Shown: positions 9,819 to 18,233 of the stretch, piece after piece
Layout: the number at the start of each line of letters is the position of its first letter
Numbering within the stretch: position 1 is the first letter of the stretch
Assembly: GCF_000025265.1 (NCBI RefSeq)
Contig: NC_013739.1
Span: forward strand, 3,224,001-3,288,000
Origin: Conexibacter woesei DSM 14684
Lineage (GTDB): Bacteria > Actinomycetota > Thermoleophilia > Solirubrobacterales > Solirubrobacteraceae
Direction of reading: 5' to 3'
DNA: 64,000 nt
Translations under genes and position numbers: made by a program
Notes under the pieces: generated by a model
The model's input: the letters and a program-made list of their open reading frames with translations, nothing else
Databases searched by the model: none
Told to the model about the DNA's origin: nothing

Positions 9819-10582
9819 TCGCCGGGTCGCTCGCCCGCGCCGCACAGCGCATGCGCGCCGGCGGCGAGCCGTTCGTCCACGCGACCGTCGTGCGCGCGCA
9901 GCACCCGACGAGCGTGCATGCCGGCGACGCCGCGCTCGTGCACGCCGACGGGACGATCGAGGGCTTCGTCGGCGGCCACTGCGCGCAGGCGTCCGTGCGG
10001 CTGCACGCCGCGCGCGTGTTGGAGACGGGCGAGCCGCTGCTGCTGCGGATCGTGCCCGAGGCGGTCGCCGACGTGGAGGAGTCGATCGGCGGCATCGTCG
10101 TGGAGCACAACCACTGCCTCTCGGGCGGCGCCTTCGAGATCTTCCTGGAGCCGTGGCGGCCCGCGCCGCGGATGGTCGTCGTCGGCGACGCGCCGACGGC
10201 GCGGGCGCTCGCCGAGCTGGCGCGCGCGGCGGGGTGGGAAGCGGCGCTCGTGGCCGCCGACGCCGTCGCGCGGCCACAGCCCCGCGACGAGGCGTTCGTC
10301 GTCGCCTCGCACGGCGAGGGCGAGGAGCGCGCGCTGTGCACGGCGCTGACGGAGGGCGTGCCGTACGTCGGGCTCGTCGCGAGCCGCCGGCGCGGCGAGG
10401 CTGTGCGTGCCGCGCTCGACGTCCCGGACGAGCTGCGGGCGCGCCTGCACGTTCCGGCCGGCCTGGCGATCGGCGCGCGGACGCCGGGCGAGGTCGCGAT
10501 CGCGATCCTCGCGCAGCTGATCGCCGAGCGGCAGGTGTATCCCGGCGCGGCGGAGCCGGAGGTGGCAGGTGCAGAGCGGTAG
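9815..10582 (+). CDS. coxF: CoxF-like XdhC-family maturation protein
   Basis: 255 aa. The N-terminal XdhC/CoxI-type domain has the GFVGGHCAQASVRLHA stretch in place of the canonical SGGCVE; a C-terminal Rossmann-like domain starts near residue 120 (RMVVVGDAPTARALAELA). XdhC proteins bind molybdenum cofactor and help sulfurate it and insert it into the apoenzyme. It starts inside the coxL stop (ATGA) and overlaps the next gene by 14 bases. A second, more canonical XdhC protein ends the operon, so the two may have separate roles, for example Mo sulfuration and Cu or cofactor insertion. That split is inference. Confidence 0.85.
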   Translation: MIAGSLARAAQRMRAGGEPFVHATVVRAQHPTSVHAGDAALVHADGTIEGFVGGHCAQASVRLHAARVLETGEPLLLRIVPEAVADVEESIGGIVVEHNHCLSGGAFEIFLEPWRPAPRMVVVGDAPTARALAELARAAGWEAALVAADAVARPQPRDEAFVVASHGEGEERALCTALTEGVPYVGLVASRRRGEAVRAALDVPDELRARLHVPAGLAIGARTPGEVAIAILAQLIAERQVYPGAAEPEVAGAER

Positions 10583-11180
10583 AGCCCGCCTCGCCGGGCT
10601 CGTGCTCGCGGCCGGCGGATCGAGCCGGCTCGGGCGACCCAAGCAGCTGCTGCCGTACGGCGGCGCGACGCTGCTCGACCACGCGCTCGCGACCGCCCGC
10701 GCGTGCCGCTTCGATCAGCTGATCTGCGTGCTCGGCGGCGCGGTCGACGCGGTCCGCGCGACGGTCGACCTCGGCGGCGTCGAGGTCGTCGAGAACCGCG
10801 CGTTCGGCACCGGCTGCTCCTCGTCGATCGCGGCCGCGCTCGGTGCGGTCGACGAGGGCTGCGAGCTGCTCGTGCTGCTGCTCGGCGACCAGCCGGGCGT
10901 GACGCCCGCGACCGTCGCCGCGCTGCTGGCCGGTCGCGACGACGCTCCGCTCAGCGCGTGCCGCTACGACGACGGCCGCGGCCACCCGCTCGCGTTCGCG
11001 CGCGAGACGTTCGGCGAGCTGGCCACGCTGCACGGCGACAAGGCCGTCTGGAAGCTGCTCGACCGACGCGCGCCGGAGGTCGTCGACGTGCCGGTCCCCG
11101 GCAGGGTTCCGCTCGACGTCGACACGTGGAGAGACTACGCCGACGTCCTGCTCGCCCAGCGCACCCGGGTCGCGTCGTGA
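10569..11180 (+). CDS. mocA: MobA/MocA-like molybdenum cofactor nucleotidyltransferase
   Basis: 203-aa NTP-transferase-fold protein. It has the nucleotide-binding signature LAAGGSSRLGRPKQLLPYGG at residues 13-32 and the metal-binding Asp in LLGDQPGV. CO dehydrogenase uses molybdopterin cytosine dinucleotide, so CTP:molybdopterin cytidylyltransferase activity is the natural assignment inside a cox operon. The GTG start overlaps coxF by 14 bases and its stop overlaps the next GTG. Guanylyl transfer cannot be excluded from sequence alone. Confidence 0.85.
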   Translation: MQSGRARLAGLVLAAGGSSRLGRPKQLLPYGGATLLDHALATARACRFDQLICVLGGAVDAVRATVDLGGVEVVENRAFGTGCSSSIAAALGAVDEGCELLVLLLGDQPGVTPATVAALLAGRDDAPLSACRYDDGRGHPLAFARETFGELATLHGDKAVWKLLDRRAPEVVDVPVPGRVPLDVDTWRDYADVLLAQRTRVAS

Positions 11181-12103
11181 GCGGCGCCGCGCACCGCGGC
11201 GCCGAGGACACCGTCCGCGCCGCCGTGCCGGACGTCGAGACGCTCCTCGCGCGCCTCGACGCAGTCGACTACCTCGCCGACGAGGGGCTCGCGACCGCGC
11301 TCTTCTTCGCGCTGCGGATGCCGCAGCCGCTGCTGCTGGAGGGTGAGGCGGGCGTCGGGAAGACCGAGGCCGCGAAGGCGCTCGCGGCGCTGCTGCGGAC
11401 GCCCCTGATCCGGCTGCAGTGCTACGAAGGGATCGACGCCGCGGAGGCGCTCTACGAGTGGAACTACCCGCGTCAGCTGCTGCGGATCCGGCTCGCGGAG
11501 AGCGAGGGCGAGGCGGTCTCGGAGGAGCGCCTGTTCTCGGAGGACTACCTGATCCGCCGCCCGCTGCTGCAGGCGATCGTGCACCCTGGGCCACTGCCCG
11601 CCGTGTTGCTGATCGACGAGCTCGACCGCGCCGACGACGACTTCGAGGCGTTCCTGCTCGAGCTGCTCGCCGAGGCGACGATCACGATCCCCGAGCTGGG
11701 CACGGTCCGCGCGACCCACCCGCCGGCAGTGGTCCTCACCTCCAACCGCACACGCGACCTGCACGACGCGCTCAAGCGGCGCTGCCTCTATCACTGGATC
11801 GACTACCCGAGCGCGGAGCGCGAGGTCGAGATCGTCCGCCGCCGCGTGCCCGAGGCCGCGCGCGAGCTGGCAGTCGACGTCGCCACGGCGGTCCGCCGCC
11901 TGCGCGGCGGCGAGCTGCAGAAGCCGCCCGGGATCGCCGAGGCGATCGACTGGGTCGCCGCGCTGCGGCTACTCGGCGTGATGCGGCTCGACCCGGTCGC
12001 CGCCGAGCGGACGCTGGGAGCGGTCCTGAAGTACCGCGAGGATCAGCAGCTCGTGCGCGAACGCGGCCTTGACCGGCTCGCCGCGGGCGCGGCCGATGAG
12101 TGA
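11177..12103 (+). CDS. coxD: CoxD, MoxR-type AAA+ ATPase
   Basis: 308-aa AAA+ ATPase with Walker A GEAGVGKTEAAK, Walker B VLLIDELDRADDD, a sensor-1 Asn in VVLTSNRTRDL and the arginine-finger region LKRRCLYHWIDYP. In Oligotropha, CoxD is needed to assemble the copper-sulfur-molybdenum site, working with the VWA protein CoxE. The GTG start overlaps the previous stop (GTGA) and the gene overlaps coxE by 8 bases, so the pair is translated together. Confidence 0.9.
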   Translation: MSGAAHRGAEDTVRAAVPDVETLLARLDAVDYLADEGLATALFFALRMPQPLLLEGEAGVGKTEAAKALAALLRTPLIRLQCYEGIDAAEALYEWNYPRQLLRIRLAESEGEAVSEERLFSEDYLIRRPLLQAIVHPGPLPAVLLIDELDRADDDFEAFLLELLAEATITIPELGTVRATHPPAVVLTSNRTRDLHDALKRRCLYHWIDYPSAEREVEIVRRRVPEAARELAVDVATAVRRLRGGELQKPPGIAEAIDWVAALRLLGVMRLDPVAAERTLGAVLKYREDQQLVRERGLDRLAAGAADE

Positions 12104-13310
12104 GCGCGTCGACCTGCCGGCGTTCGCAGCCGCGTTCGGCCGGGCGGTCCACGACGCCGGGATCCCGTCGCCGCCCGAGCGGGCGGTCCGCTTTGCGCAG
12201 GCGCTCGCGCTCGCGCCGCCGGCGCGCCGCGGCAGCCTCTACTGGACCGCGCGCACCGTCTTCGTCTCCTCGCGCGAGCAGCTCGAGACGTTCGACCGCG
12301 TCTTCGCGCGGGTGTTCGGCGGGATCGCGGACCCGGCGCAGGCGCGCGGCGATCCGAACGCGCCGCCGCCGCCCGGCGCCCAGGCCGGGCCGCGACCGGC
12401 GCGCACGCAGGCCGCGCTGCCAGAGGCCCCGCCTGAGGGTGGCGCGGCGCCGCGTTCCTCCTTCGGCGACCTGCGTGAGCCGCGCCGCGACGGCGACGAC
12501 GCCGAGCGGCGCGAGCGCAACGTGCAGCTCGCCGCCGCGAGCGCCGAGGAGCGGCTCGCCGAGCGCGACTTCGGGCAGCTGACGCCCGACGAGCTGCGCG
12601 CGCTGTGGCGGCTGATGCGCGAGCTGGCGCTGGCGCCGCCCCTCCGTCGCTCGCGCCGCGCCCGCCGCGACCGTCACGGCGGGCGGCTCGACGTGCGTGC
12701 GACGCTGCGCGCGAGCCGCCGGACCGGTGGCGACCCCGCCCGCCGGATCATGCGCAGACGGGTGCTGCGCCGCCGCCGGCTGGTGCTGCTGTGCGACATC
12801 TCCGGCTCGATGGAGCCGTACTCGCGCGCCTTCCTGCAGTTCTTGCACGCCGCGGTCGGCGGGACCGACGCGGAGGCGTTCGTCTTCGCGACGCGACTGA
12901 CCCGGCTGACGCGCGCGCTCCAGGGCCGCCAGCCGGAGCTTGCGATCGAGCGCGCGACGGCGGTGGCGCACGACTGGGCCGGCGGGACGCGGATCGGCGA
13001 GACGCTACGGCGCTTCAACGACAGCTATGGCCGGCGCGGGATGGCGCGCGGCGCCGTCGTCGTGATCGTCTCTGACGGCTGGGAACGCGGCGACCCCGCG
13101 CTCGTCGCCGAGCAGATGGAGCGGCTGCACCGGCTCGCGCACCGCGTCGTGTGGGTCAACCCGCACAAGGCGAGCCGTGACTTCGCACCGCTCGCGGGCG
13201 GGATGGCGGCGGCGCTGCCGTGGTGTGACGCCTTCGTCAGCGGGCACAACCTGAGTGCGCTCTCGGCGGTGGCCGAGGCGATCTCGACCTCTCGGAGGAG
13301 CACGCGATGA
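12096..13310 (+). CDS. coxE: CoxE, von Willebrand factor A-domain protein
   Basis: 404-aa partner of the CoxD ATPase in CO dehydrogenase active-site assembly. The C-terminal VWA domain (about 225-404) begins with the MIDAS sequence LLCDISGSMEPYS (DxSxS). The middle (about 90-130) is Pro/Ala-rich and variable, and an Arg-rich stretch (about 190-220) precedes the VWA domain. ATG 12096 is preferred to the upstream in-frame start because the latter lies deep inside coxD. Its stop overlaps the coxG start. Confidence 0.9.
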   Translation: MSERVDLPAFAAAFGRAVHDAGIPSPPERAVRFAQALALAPPARRGSLYWTARTVFVSSREQLETFDRVFARVFGGIADPAQARGDPNAPPPPGAQAGPRPARTQAALPEAPPEGGAAPRSSFGDLREPRRDGDDAERRERNVQLAAASAEERLAERDFGQLTPDELRALWRLMRELALAPPLRRSRRARRDRHGGRLDVRATLRASRRTGGDPARRIMRRRVLRRRRLVLLCDISGSMEPYSRAFLQFLHAAVGGTDAEAFVFATRLTRLTRALQGRQPELAIERATAVAHDWAGGTRIGETLRRFNDSYGRRGMARGAVVVIVSDGWERGDPALVAEQMERLHRLAHRVVWVNPHKASRDFAPLAGGMAAALPWCDAFVSGHNLSALSAVAEAISTSRRSTR

Positions 13311-13984
13311 AGTTCGAGAACGCGTTCGCAGTCCAGGCCCCGATCGAGGAGGTTTGGGCCACGCTGCTGGACGTCGAGCGCGTCGCCCCCTGCATGCCGG
13401 GCGCGCAGGTCCTGGAGCGCGTCGGCGACGACGCGTACAGAGTCGCCGTCAAAGTGCGGGTCGGTCCGATCTCGATGACGTACAGAGGCGAGCTGCAGGT
13501 CGTCGAGCGCGACGACACCGCGCACGTCGCGGCGATGCGCGTGAAAGCGAAGGAGGCGCGCGGCCAGGGCACCGCGGACGCGACCGTGCGGACGGCGTTG
13601 GTGGAGCAGCCGGACGGCACGCACGCCACGATCGAAACGGATGTGCTGCTCGCCGGCAAGGTCGCGGCTATGGGCCGGGGCGTGGTCACCGACGTCTCGG
13701 CGCGGCTGGTCGAGACGTTCGCCGGCAACCTCGCGGCGATGCTCGAGGGGGCGGCTGCTGCCGAGGAGCCGGCGGCGGCGGTGACAGAGCCGGGCGGAGC
13801 CGCGCGGCGGGCGGAGCGCGCCGCGGGTGCCGAGCCGGCGGTCGAGGAGAGCCTGCCGATCGGCAAGCTCGCCGCCGGCGCGATCGCCGCGCGCCTCCGC
13901 GATCCGGTGACGCTGCTGGCCGCGGCGGGGGCGCTCGCGCTGATCGGCCTGGGAATCGCGTTCGCAATCAGGAAGGGGAGGTGA
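13307..13984 (+). CDS. coxG: CoxG, membrane recruitment protein for CO dehydrogenase
   Basis: 225 aa. The START/SRPBCC-like domain (1-150) begins KFENAFAVQAPIEEVWATLLDVERVAPCMPGA. An Ala/Glu-rich linker follows, then one C-terminal transmembrane helix (about 200-221, LLAAAGALALIGLGIAFAI) ending in RKGR. CoxG anchors CO dehydrogenase to the cytoplasmic membrane and helps electron transfer to menaquinone. The single C-terminal anchor here fits that role. Overlaps coxE as ATGA; 6 bases before the next gene. Confidence 0.9.
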   Translation: MKFENAFAVQAPIEEVWATLLDVERVAPCMPGAQVLERVGDDAYRVAVKVRVGPISMTYRGELQVVERDDTAHVAAMRVKAKEARGQGTADATVRTALVEQPDGTHATIETDVLLAGKVAAMGRGVVTDVSARLVETFAGNLAAMLEGAAAAEEPAAAVTEPGGAARRAERAAGAEPAVEESLPIGKLAAGAIAARLRDPVTLLAAAGALALIGLGIAFAIRKGR

Positions 13985-13990
13985 GATGAG

Positions 13991-15073
13991 ATGACCGACG
14001 TGCTCGACACCGTGGCGACGTGGACCCGTCGCGGCGATCGCGTCGCGCTGGCGACCGTCGTCGCGACGAAGCGCTCCGCGCCGCAGCCGATTGGGACGAA
14101 GATGGCCGTCAACGATCGCGGCGAGCTCGTCGGCGCGGTCTCCGGCGGCTGCGTGGAGGGCGCCGTCGTCGAGGTCGCGGAGGCGATCCTCGCGGGCGGG
14201 CCGCCGCGGGTGCTGCACTACGGCATCGCCGATTCGGATGCCTGGGACGTCGGGCTGCCGTGCGGCGGCGAGATCTCGATCTGGGCGGAGGACCACGGAG
14301 CCTCGCCGCTGCAGGCCGACTTCACCGACCTGGCTCGCGCGGGCGAGCGGGTGGCGATCGTGACCGTCGTCGCGGGCGTCCCGCGGCCGGGCGCGAAGCT
14401 GCTCGTGGGCGTCGACGGCGAGCTCGGCGGCACGCTCGGCGGCAGCGCCCTCGACGCCGCCGGGCTTGCGCTCGCGCGCGACGCGCTGTGGTCGGAGCGC
14501 GGCGGGCTGCACGCCCACGAGGGCGTGTCGCTGTTCGTCGACGTCTCGGCGCCGCCGCCGCGTCTGCTGATCGTCGGCGCCGTCGACTTCGCCGCCCAGC
14601 TGTCGGCGGTCGCGGCCCTCGCCGGCTGGCGGGTGTTCGTCGTCGATCCCCGCGGCCGCTTCGCGACGCCGGAGCGGTTCCCCGCCGCGGAGCGCGTGAT
14701 CGCCGCCTGGCCCCAGGCCGCGTTCGCCGAGCTGGCTCCGATCGATCCCGCGACGGCGGTCGCGGTCCTCACGCACGACCCCAAGCTCGACGACGCGGCG
14801 CTGATCGCCGCGCTCGCCTCGCCCACAGGCTATATCGGCGCGATGGGCAGCCGGCGCGCGCAGGCGAGACGGCGAGAGCGGCTGCTGCGGGCCGGCGTCG
14901 AGGAGGCGGCGCTCGAGCGGATCGCCGCACCGATCGGCCTCGACCTCGGCGCGCTCACCGCCGCCGAGACGGGGCTGTCGATCATGAGCGAGATCGTCGC
15001 GCTGCGTCACGGCCGCGAAGGTGGCCGGCTCGCGCACGCCGGAGGCCGCATCCACGACGCGGTCACGGCGTGA
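13991..15073 (+). CDS. coxI: CoxI/XdhC-family Mo-cofactor maturation protein
   Basis: 360 aa, full-length XdhC family. The N-terminal domain has RSAPQPIGTKMAVNDRGELVGAVSGGCVEGAVVE; the C-terminal Rossmann domain begins LLIVGAVDFAAQLSAVAAL, and GYIGAMGSRRAQ matches the family's conserved GxxGSRR motif. A ribosome site, GGAGGTGAG, precedes ATG 13991. It closes the operon and probably delivers sulfurated cofactor to CoxL. The more degenerate paralogue coxF lies in the same operon. Confidence 0.88.
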   Translation: MTDVLDTVATWTRRGDRVALATVVATKRSAPQPIGTKMAVNDRGELVGAVSGGCVEGAVVEVAEAILAGGPPRVLHYGIADSDAWDVGLPCGGEISIWAEDHGASPLQADFTDLARAGERVAIVTVVAGVPRPGAKLLVGVDGELGGTLGGSALDAAGLALARDALWSERGGLHAHEGVSLFVDVSAPPPRLLIVGAVDFAAQLSAVAALAGWRVFVVDPRGRFATPERFPAAERVIAAWPQAAFAELAPIDPATAVAVLTHDPKLDDAALIAALASPTGYIGAMGSRRAQARRRERLLRAGVEEAALERIAAPIGLDLGALTAAETGLSIMSEIVALRHGREGGRLAHAGGRIHDAVTA

Positions 15074-15080
15074 GCGACCG

Positions 15081-15116
15081 GCATGGGGTGCGGGCTCTAG
15101 ACTCCGCACCCCATGC
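15081..15116 (+). promoter_or_regulatory. Perfect 13-bp palindrome over the alaS promoter and start codon
   Basis: Arms at 15081-15093 and 15104-15116 are exact inverted repeats (GCATGGGGTGCGG and its complement) around a 10-base centre. The centre holds TAGACT (15098-15103), a TANNNT -10 element 9 bases before ATG 15113. The right arm contains the start codon. It may be an operator for a DNA-binding repressor, or, if transcripts start upstream, a hairpin that hides the start and terminates the cox operon. Confidence 0.7.
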
Positions 15117-17779
15117 CGATGACCTCTGACGAGATCCGCGAGACGTTCCTGTCGTTCTTCCAGCAGCGCGAGCACCTGCGGCTGCAGTCCGCGCCGCTGG
15201 TGCCGACCGCGCACGATCCGTCGGTGCTGCTGACGACCGCGGGCATGCACCCGCTGAAGCCCTACTTCCAGGGCGTCGAGCAGCCTCCGGCGACGCGGCT
15301 CACCAGCTGTCAGAAGTGCTTCCGCGCGACCGACATCGAGAACGTCGGCAACACGCTCCGGCACCTCACCTGCTTCGAGATGCTCGGGAACTTCTCGATC
15401 GGCGACTACTTCAAGGAAGAGGTCATCGCGTTCGCGTGGGAGCTGTCGACGCAGGGCTTCGGGCTCGACCCGGAGAGAATCTGGGTGACCGTCTTCGGCG
15501 GCGACGAGGAGCTGGGCCTCGGCGCCGACGAGGAGGCGATCGAGCTGTGGCAGAAGGTCGGCGTCCCGCGCGAGCGGATCGTCGAGTGCTCGCGTGAGGA
15601 CAACTTCTGGCAGGCCGGTCCGACCGGTCCCTGCGGTCCCTGCTCGGAGCTGTACCTCGACCGCGGCCTCGACTTCGGCGCGCCCGACGACCTGCCGGCC
15701 GGCGAGAACGAGCGCTTCCTCGAGTTCTGGAACCTCGTCTTCATGCAGTACGACCAGAACCCGGTCAACACGCTCGCGCCGCTGCCGAGCAAGAACATCG
15801 ACACCGGGCTCGGGCTCAACCGCTTCGCCGCGATGCTGCAGGGCAAGGAGTCGGTCTTCGAGACCGACCAGTTCTGGCCGCTGATCGAGCTCGGGCAGGA
15901 GCTGTCCGGCCGCAGCTACGGCCAGGACGAGGCGACGACGCGCGCGCTGCGGATCCTCGCCGACCACTCGCGCGCGATGACGTTCCTCGTCGCCGACGGG
16001 GTCGTCCCCTCCAACGAGGACCGCGGCTACATCCTGCGCCGCGTGATGCGCCGCGCGATCCAGCACGGCCGCCGGATCGGCATCGAGCCCGGCTTCCTGC
16101 CGAAGTTCGCCGCGCGCGTCGAGCAGATCATGGGCGCCGCCTACCCCGAGATCGTCGAGCACAGCGACGCGATCCGGAAGTGGCTCGTCGCCGAGGAGGA
16201 GAGCTTCGGCCGCACGCTGGAGCAGGGCACGAAGCTGCTCGACGAGCTGATCGCGCAGGCCAAGCGCGAGGGCGAGGAGGGCCTCGGCGCCGAGGACGTC
16301 TTCCGTCTCCACGACACGTACGGCTTCCCGATCGACATCACGCGCGAGATCGCCGCCGAGCACGACCTCGGCGTCGACGAGCCGGGCTTCGAGCAGCTGA
16401 TGGACCAGCAGCGCGCGCGGGCGCGCGCCGGCGCCGGCGGCAAGGGCGCCACCGGCGACGGACTGCGCGAGCGGGCCCAGGAGCTGGCCGGCGGCGCCGC
16501 CTTCCAGAGCGAGTTCACCGGCTACGCGACGACCGCGCAGGAGACGACCGTCGGCGCGCTGGAGGCCGAGGACGACGGCCGCGTGCTCGTGAAGCTGGTC
16601 GAGTCGCCGTTCTACGCCGCCGGCGGCGGCCAGGTGTCGGACTCCGGCTGGGTCGAGTGCGCCGACGGCGACTGCAGAGCCGAGGTGCTCGACGTGCTGC
16701 GCGTCGCCGGCGGAGCCGACCAGGTCGTCGTCGTGCGACCGGAGCGCGGCGCGCTGAAGCCGGGCGAGCACGTCCACGCCGTCGTCGACCGCCAGGCGCG
16801 CCACGCGACCGAGGCCAACCACACCGCCACGCACCTGCTGCACGCGGCGCTGCGCAGACGGCTCGGCGGCCACGTCCGCCAGGCTGGCTCCGCGGTCCAG
16901 CCCGACAAGCTGCGGTTCGACTTCACGCACGGGCAGGCGCTCTCGCCCGACGAGCTGCGCGACGTCGAGGACGAGGTCAACGAGTGGGTCCTCGCCAATT
17001 TCCCCGTGCGCGCGCTGACGACGACGCTCGACGAGGCCAAGCGGCTCGGCGCGATGGCGCTGTTCGGCGAGAAGTACGGCGATGTCGTGCGGATGGTCGA
17101 GGTCGGCGACGGCTCCTTCTCGCGTGAGCTGTGCGGCGGCACGCACGTCCGCTCGACCGCAGAGATCGGCCTCTTCCGCGTCACCGCGGAGACGTCCAGC
17201 GCCGCCAACGTGCGCCGTATCGAGGCGATCACGGGTCCGGCCGCGGTGCGGCTGCTGCGCGAGCACGACGGCGCGCTGCGCGACGCCGCGACCGCACTGC
17301 GCGCGACGCCCGAGCAGGTCCCGGCCGAGGTCGACAAGCTGCGGGTTCGGGTCAAGGAGTTGGAGAAGGCGGCCAAGCAGGGCGCCGGCGCCGGCAACGG
17401 CGCACTCGACGTCGACGCGCTGGTGGCGGGCGCGACCGAGCACGGCGGCGGCGCGCGCGTCGTCGCGGCGGCGATCGAGCTGCCCGACCCGAAGGCGCTG
17501 CCGGACGTCGCGGATCGGCTCAAGGGCAAGCTCGGCGACGCCGCGATCGTCCTCGGCACGGTCTCCGACGGCAGAGTCCACCTCGTCGCGAGCGTCGCCC
17601 CGGCGCTCGTCGAGCGGGGCGTGAAGGCAGGCGCGATCGTGAAGGTCGCGGCAGAGGTGACGGGCGGCGGCGGAGGCGGTCGCGACACGATGGCGCGTGC
17701 GGGAGGCCGCGACCCAGAGAAGCTGTCCGAGGCGATCGACGCCGCCCGGACCGCGATCGAGGCTGCCCTCCAGGGCTGA
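15113..17779 (+). CDS. alaS: Alanyl-tRNA synthetase
   Basis: 888-aa class II synthetase charging tRNA-Ala in the cytoplasm. The aminoacylation core starts FFQQREHLRLQSAPLVP. The editing domain has HTATHLLHAAL and the CGGTH zinc/editing motif near residue 675; the C-Ala domain ends with the glycine-rich GGGGGGRD stretch. ATG 15113 is followed by a second in-frame ATG two codons later. A -10 element 9 bases upstream implies a leaderless message. It heads the conserved alaS-ruvX-mltG-aroE run. Confidence 0.97.
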   Translation: MPMTSDEIRETFLSFFQQREHLRLQSAPLVPTAHDPSVLLTTAGMHPLKPYFQGVEQPPATRLTSCQKCFRATDIENVGNTLRHLTCFEMLGNFSIGDYFKEEVIAFAWELSTQGFGLDPERIWVTVFGGDEELGLGADEEAIELWQKVGVPRERIVECSREDNFWQAGPTGPCGPCSELYLDRGLDFGAPDDLPAGENERFLEFWNLVFMQYDQNPVNTLAPLPSKNIDTGLGLNRFAAMLQGKESVFETDQFWPLIELGQELSGRSYGQDEATTRALRILADHSRAMTFLVADGVVPSNEDRGYILRRVMRRAIQHGRRIGIEPGFLPKFAARVEQIMGAAYPEIVEHSDAIRKWLVAEEESFGRTLEQGTKLLDELIAQAKREGEEGLGAEDVFRLHDTYGFPIDITREIAAEHDLGVDEPGFEQLMDQQRARARAGAGGKGATGDGLRERAQELAGGAAFQSEFTGYATTAQETTVGALEAEDDGRVLVKLVESPFYAAGGGQVSDSGWVECADGDCRAEVLDVLRVAGGADQVVVVRPERGALKPGEHVHAVVDRQARHATEANHTATHLLHAALRRRLGGHVRQAGSAVQPDKLRFDFTHGQALSPDELRDVEDEVNEWVLANFPVRALTTTLDEAKRLGAMALFGEKYGDVVRMVEVGDGSFSRELCGGTHVRSTAEIGLFRVTAETSSAANVRRIEAITGPAAVRLLREHDGALRDAATALRATPEQVPAEVDKLRVRVKELEKAAKQGAGAGNGALDVDALVAGATEHGGGARVVAAAIELPDPKALPDVADRLKGKLGDAAIVLGTVSDGRVHLVASVAPALVERGVKAGAIVKVAAEVTGGGGGGRDTMARAGGRDPEKLSEAIDAARTAIEAALQG

Positions 17780-17831
17780 TGCAGGCCTCGAGGTACCACG
17801 AGGGACCGCCGGAAGGCGGCTCGCTACTCTG

Positions 17832-18233
17832 ATGCGCGTGCTCGCGCTCGACTATGGCAGCGCTCGCTGCGGCTGCGCGCTGAGCGACCCGACCGGCACG
17901 CTCGCGACGCCGATCGCGCACGTGGAGCGTCCCGGGACCCGCAAGGGCATGGCGCGCCTCGTCGCGCTGGTCCGCGATCGCGAGGTCGACAGGGTCGTCG
18001 TCGGCCTGCCGCTCGGCCTCTCCGGCGCGGACACCGCGCAGACCGCGGAGGTGCGCGCGTTCGCGCAGAGACTTGGCGAGGCGCTCGGGGAGCAGATCCC
18101 GATCGACCTCTACGACGAGCGCTTCACGACCGTCATCGCAGAGCGCGTCGGCGGTCGCGAGAGCGAGGACTCGCGTGCCGCCGCAGTCCTGCTCGAAGGC
18201 TGGCTGGTGCGGCACGGAGGAGGAGACGGATGA
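17832..18233 (+). CDS. ruvX: RuvX/YqgF, Holliday-junction resolvase-like RNase H-fold nuclease
   Basis: 133 aa, normal for the family. It has the catalytic LALDYGSARCGCALSDPTG at the N-terminus, VVVGLPLGLSG in the middle and YDERFTTV with the conserved acidic residue. YqgF proteins take part in pre-16S rRNA 5'-end processing and possibly recombination. It lies 52 bases after alaS, and its stop overlaps the mltG start as ATGA. Confidence 0.95.
   Translation: MRVLALDYGSARCGCALSDPTGTLATPIAHVERPGTRKGMARLVALVRDREVDRVVVGLPLGLSGADTAQTAEVRAFAQRLGEALGEQIPIDLYDERFTTVIAERVGGRESEDSRAAAVLLEGWLVRHGGGDG

Noticed and set aside
13025-17581. 1518-codon open frame on the minus strand across coxE-alaS
   Set aside because: It is antisense to well-supported genes, with the repetitive Arg/Asp/Val/His composition of shadow frames in GC-rich DNA and no domain.
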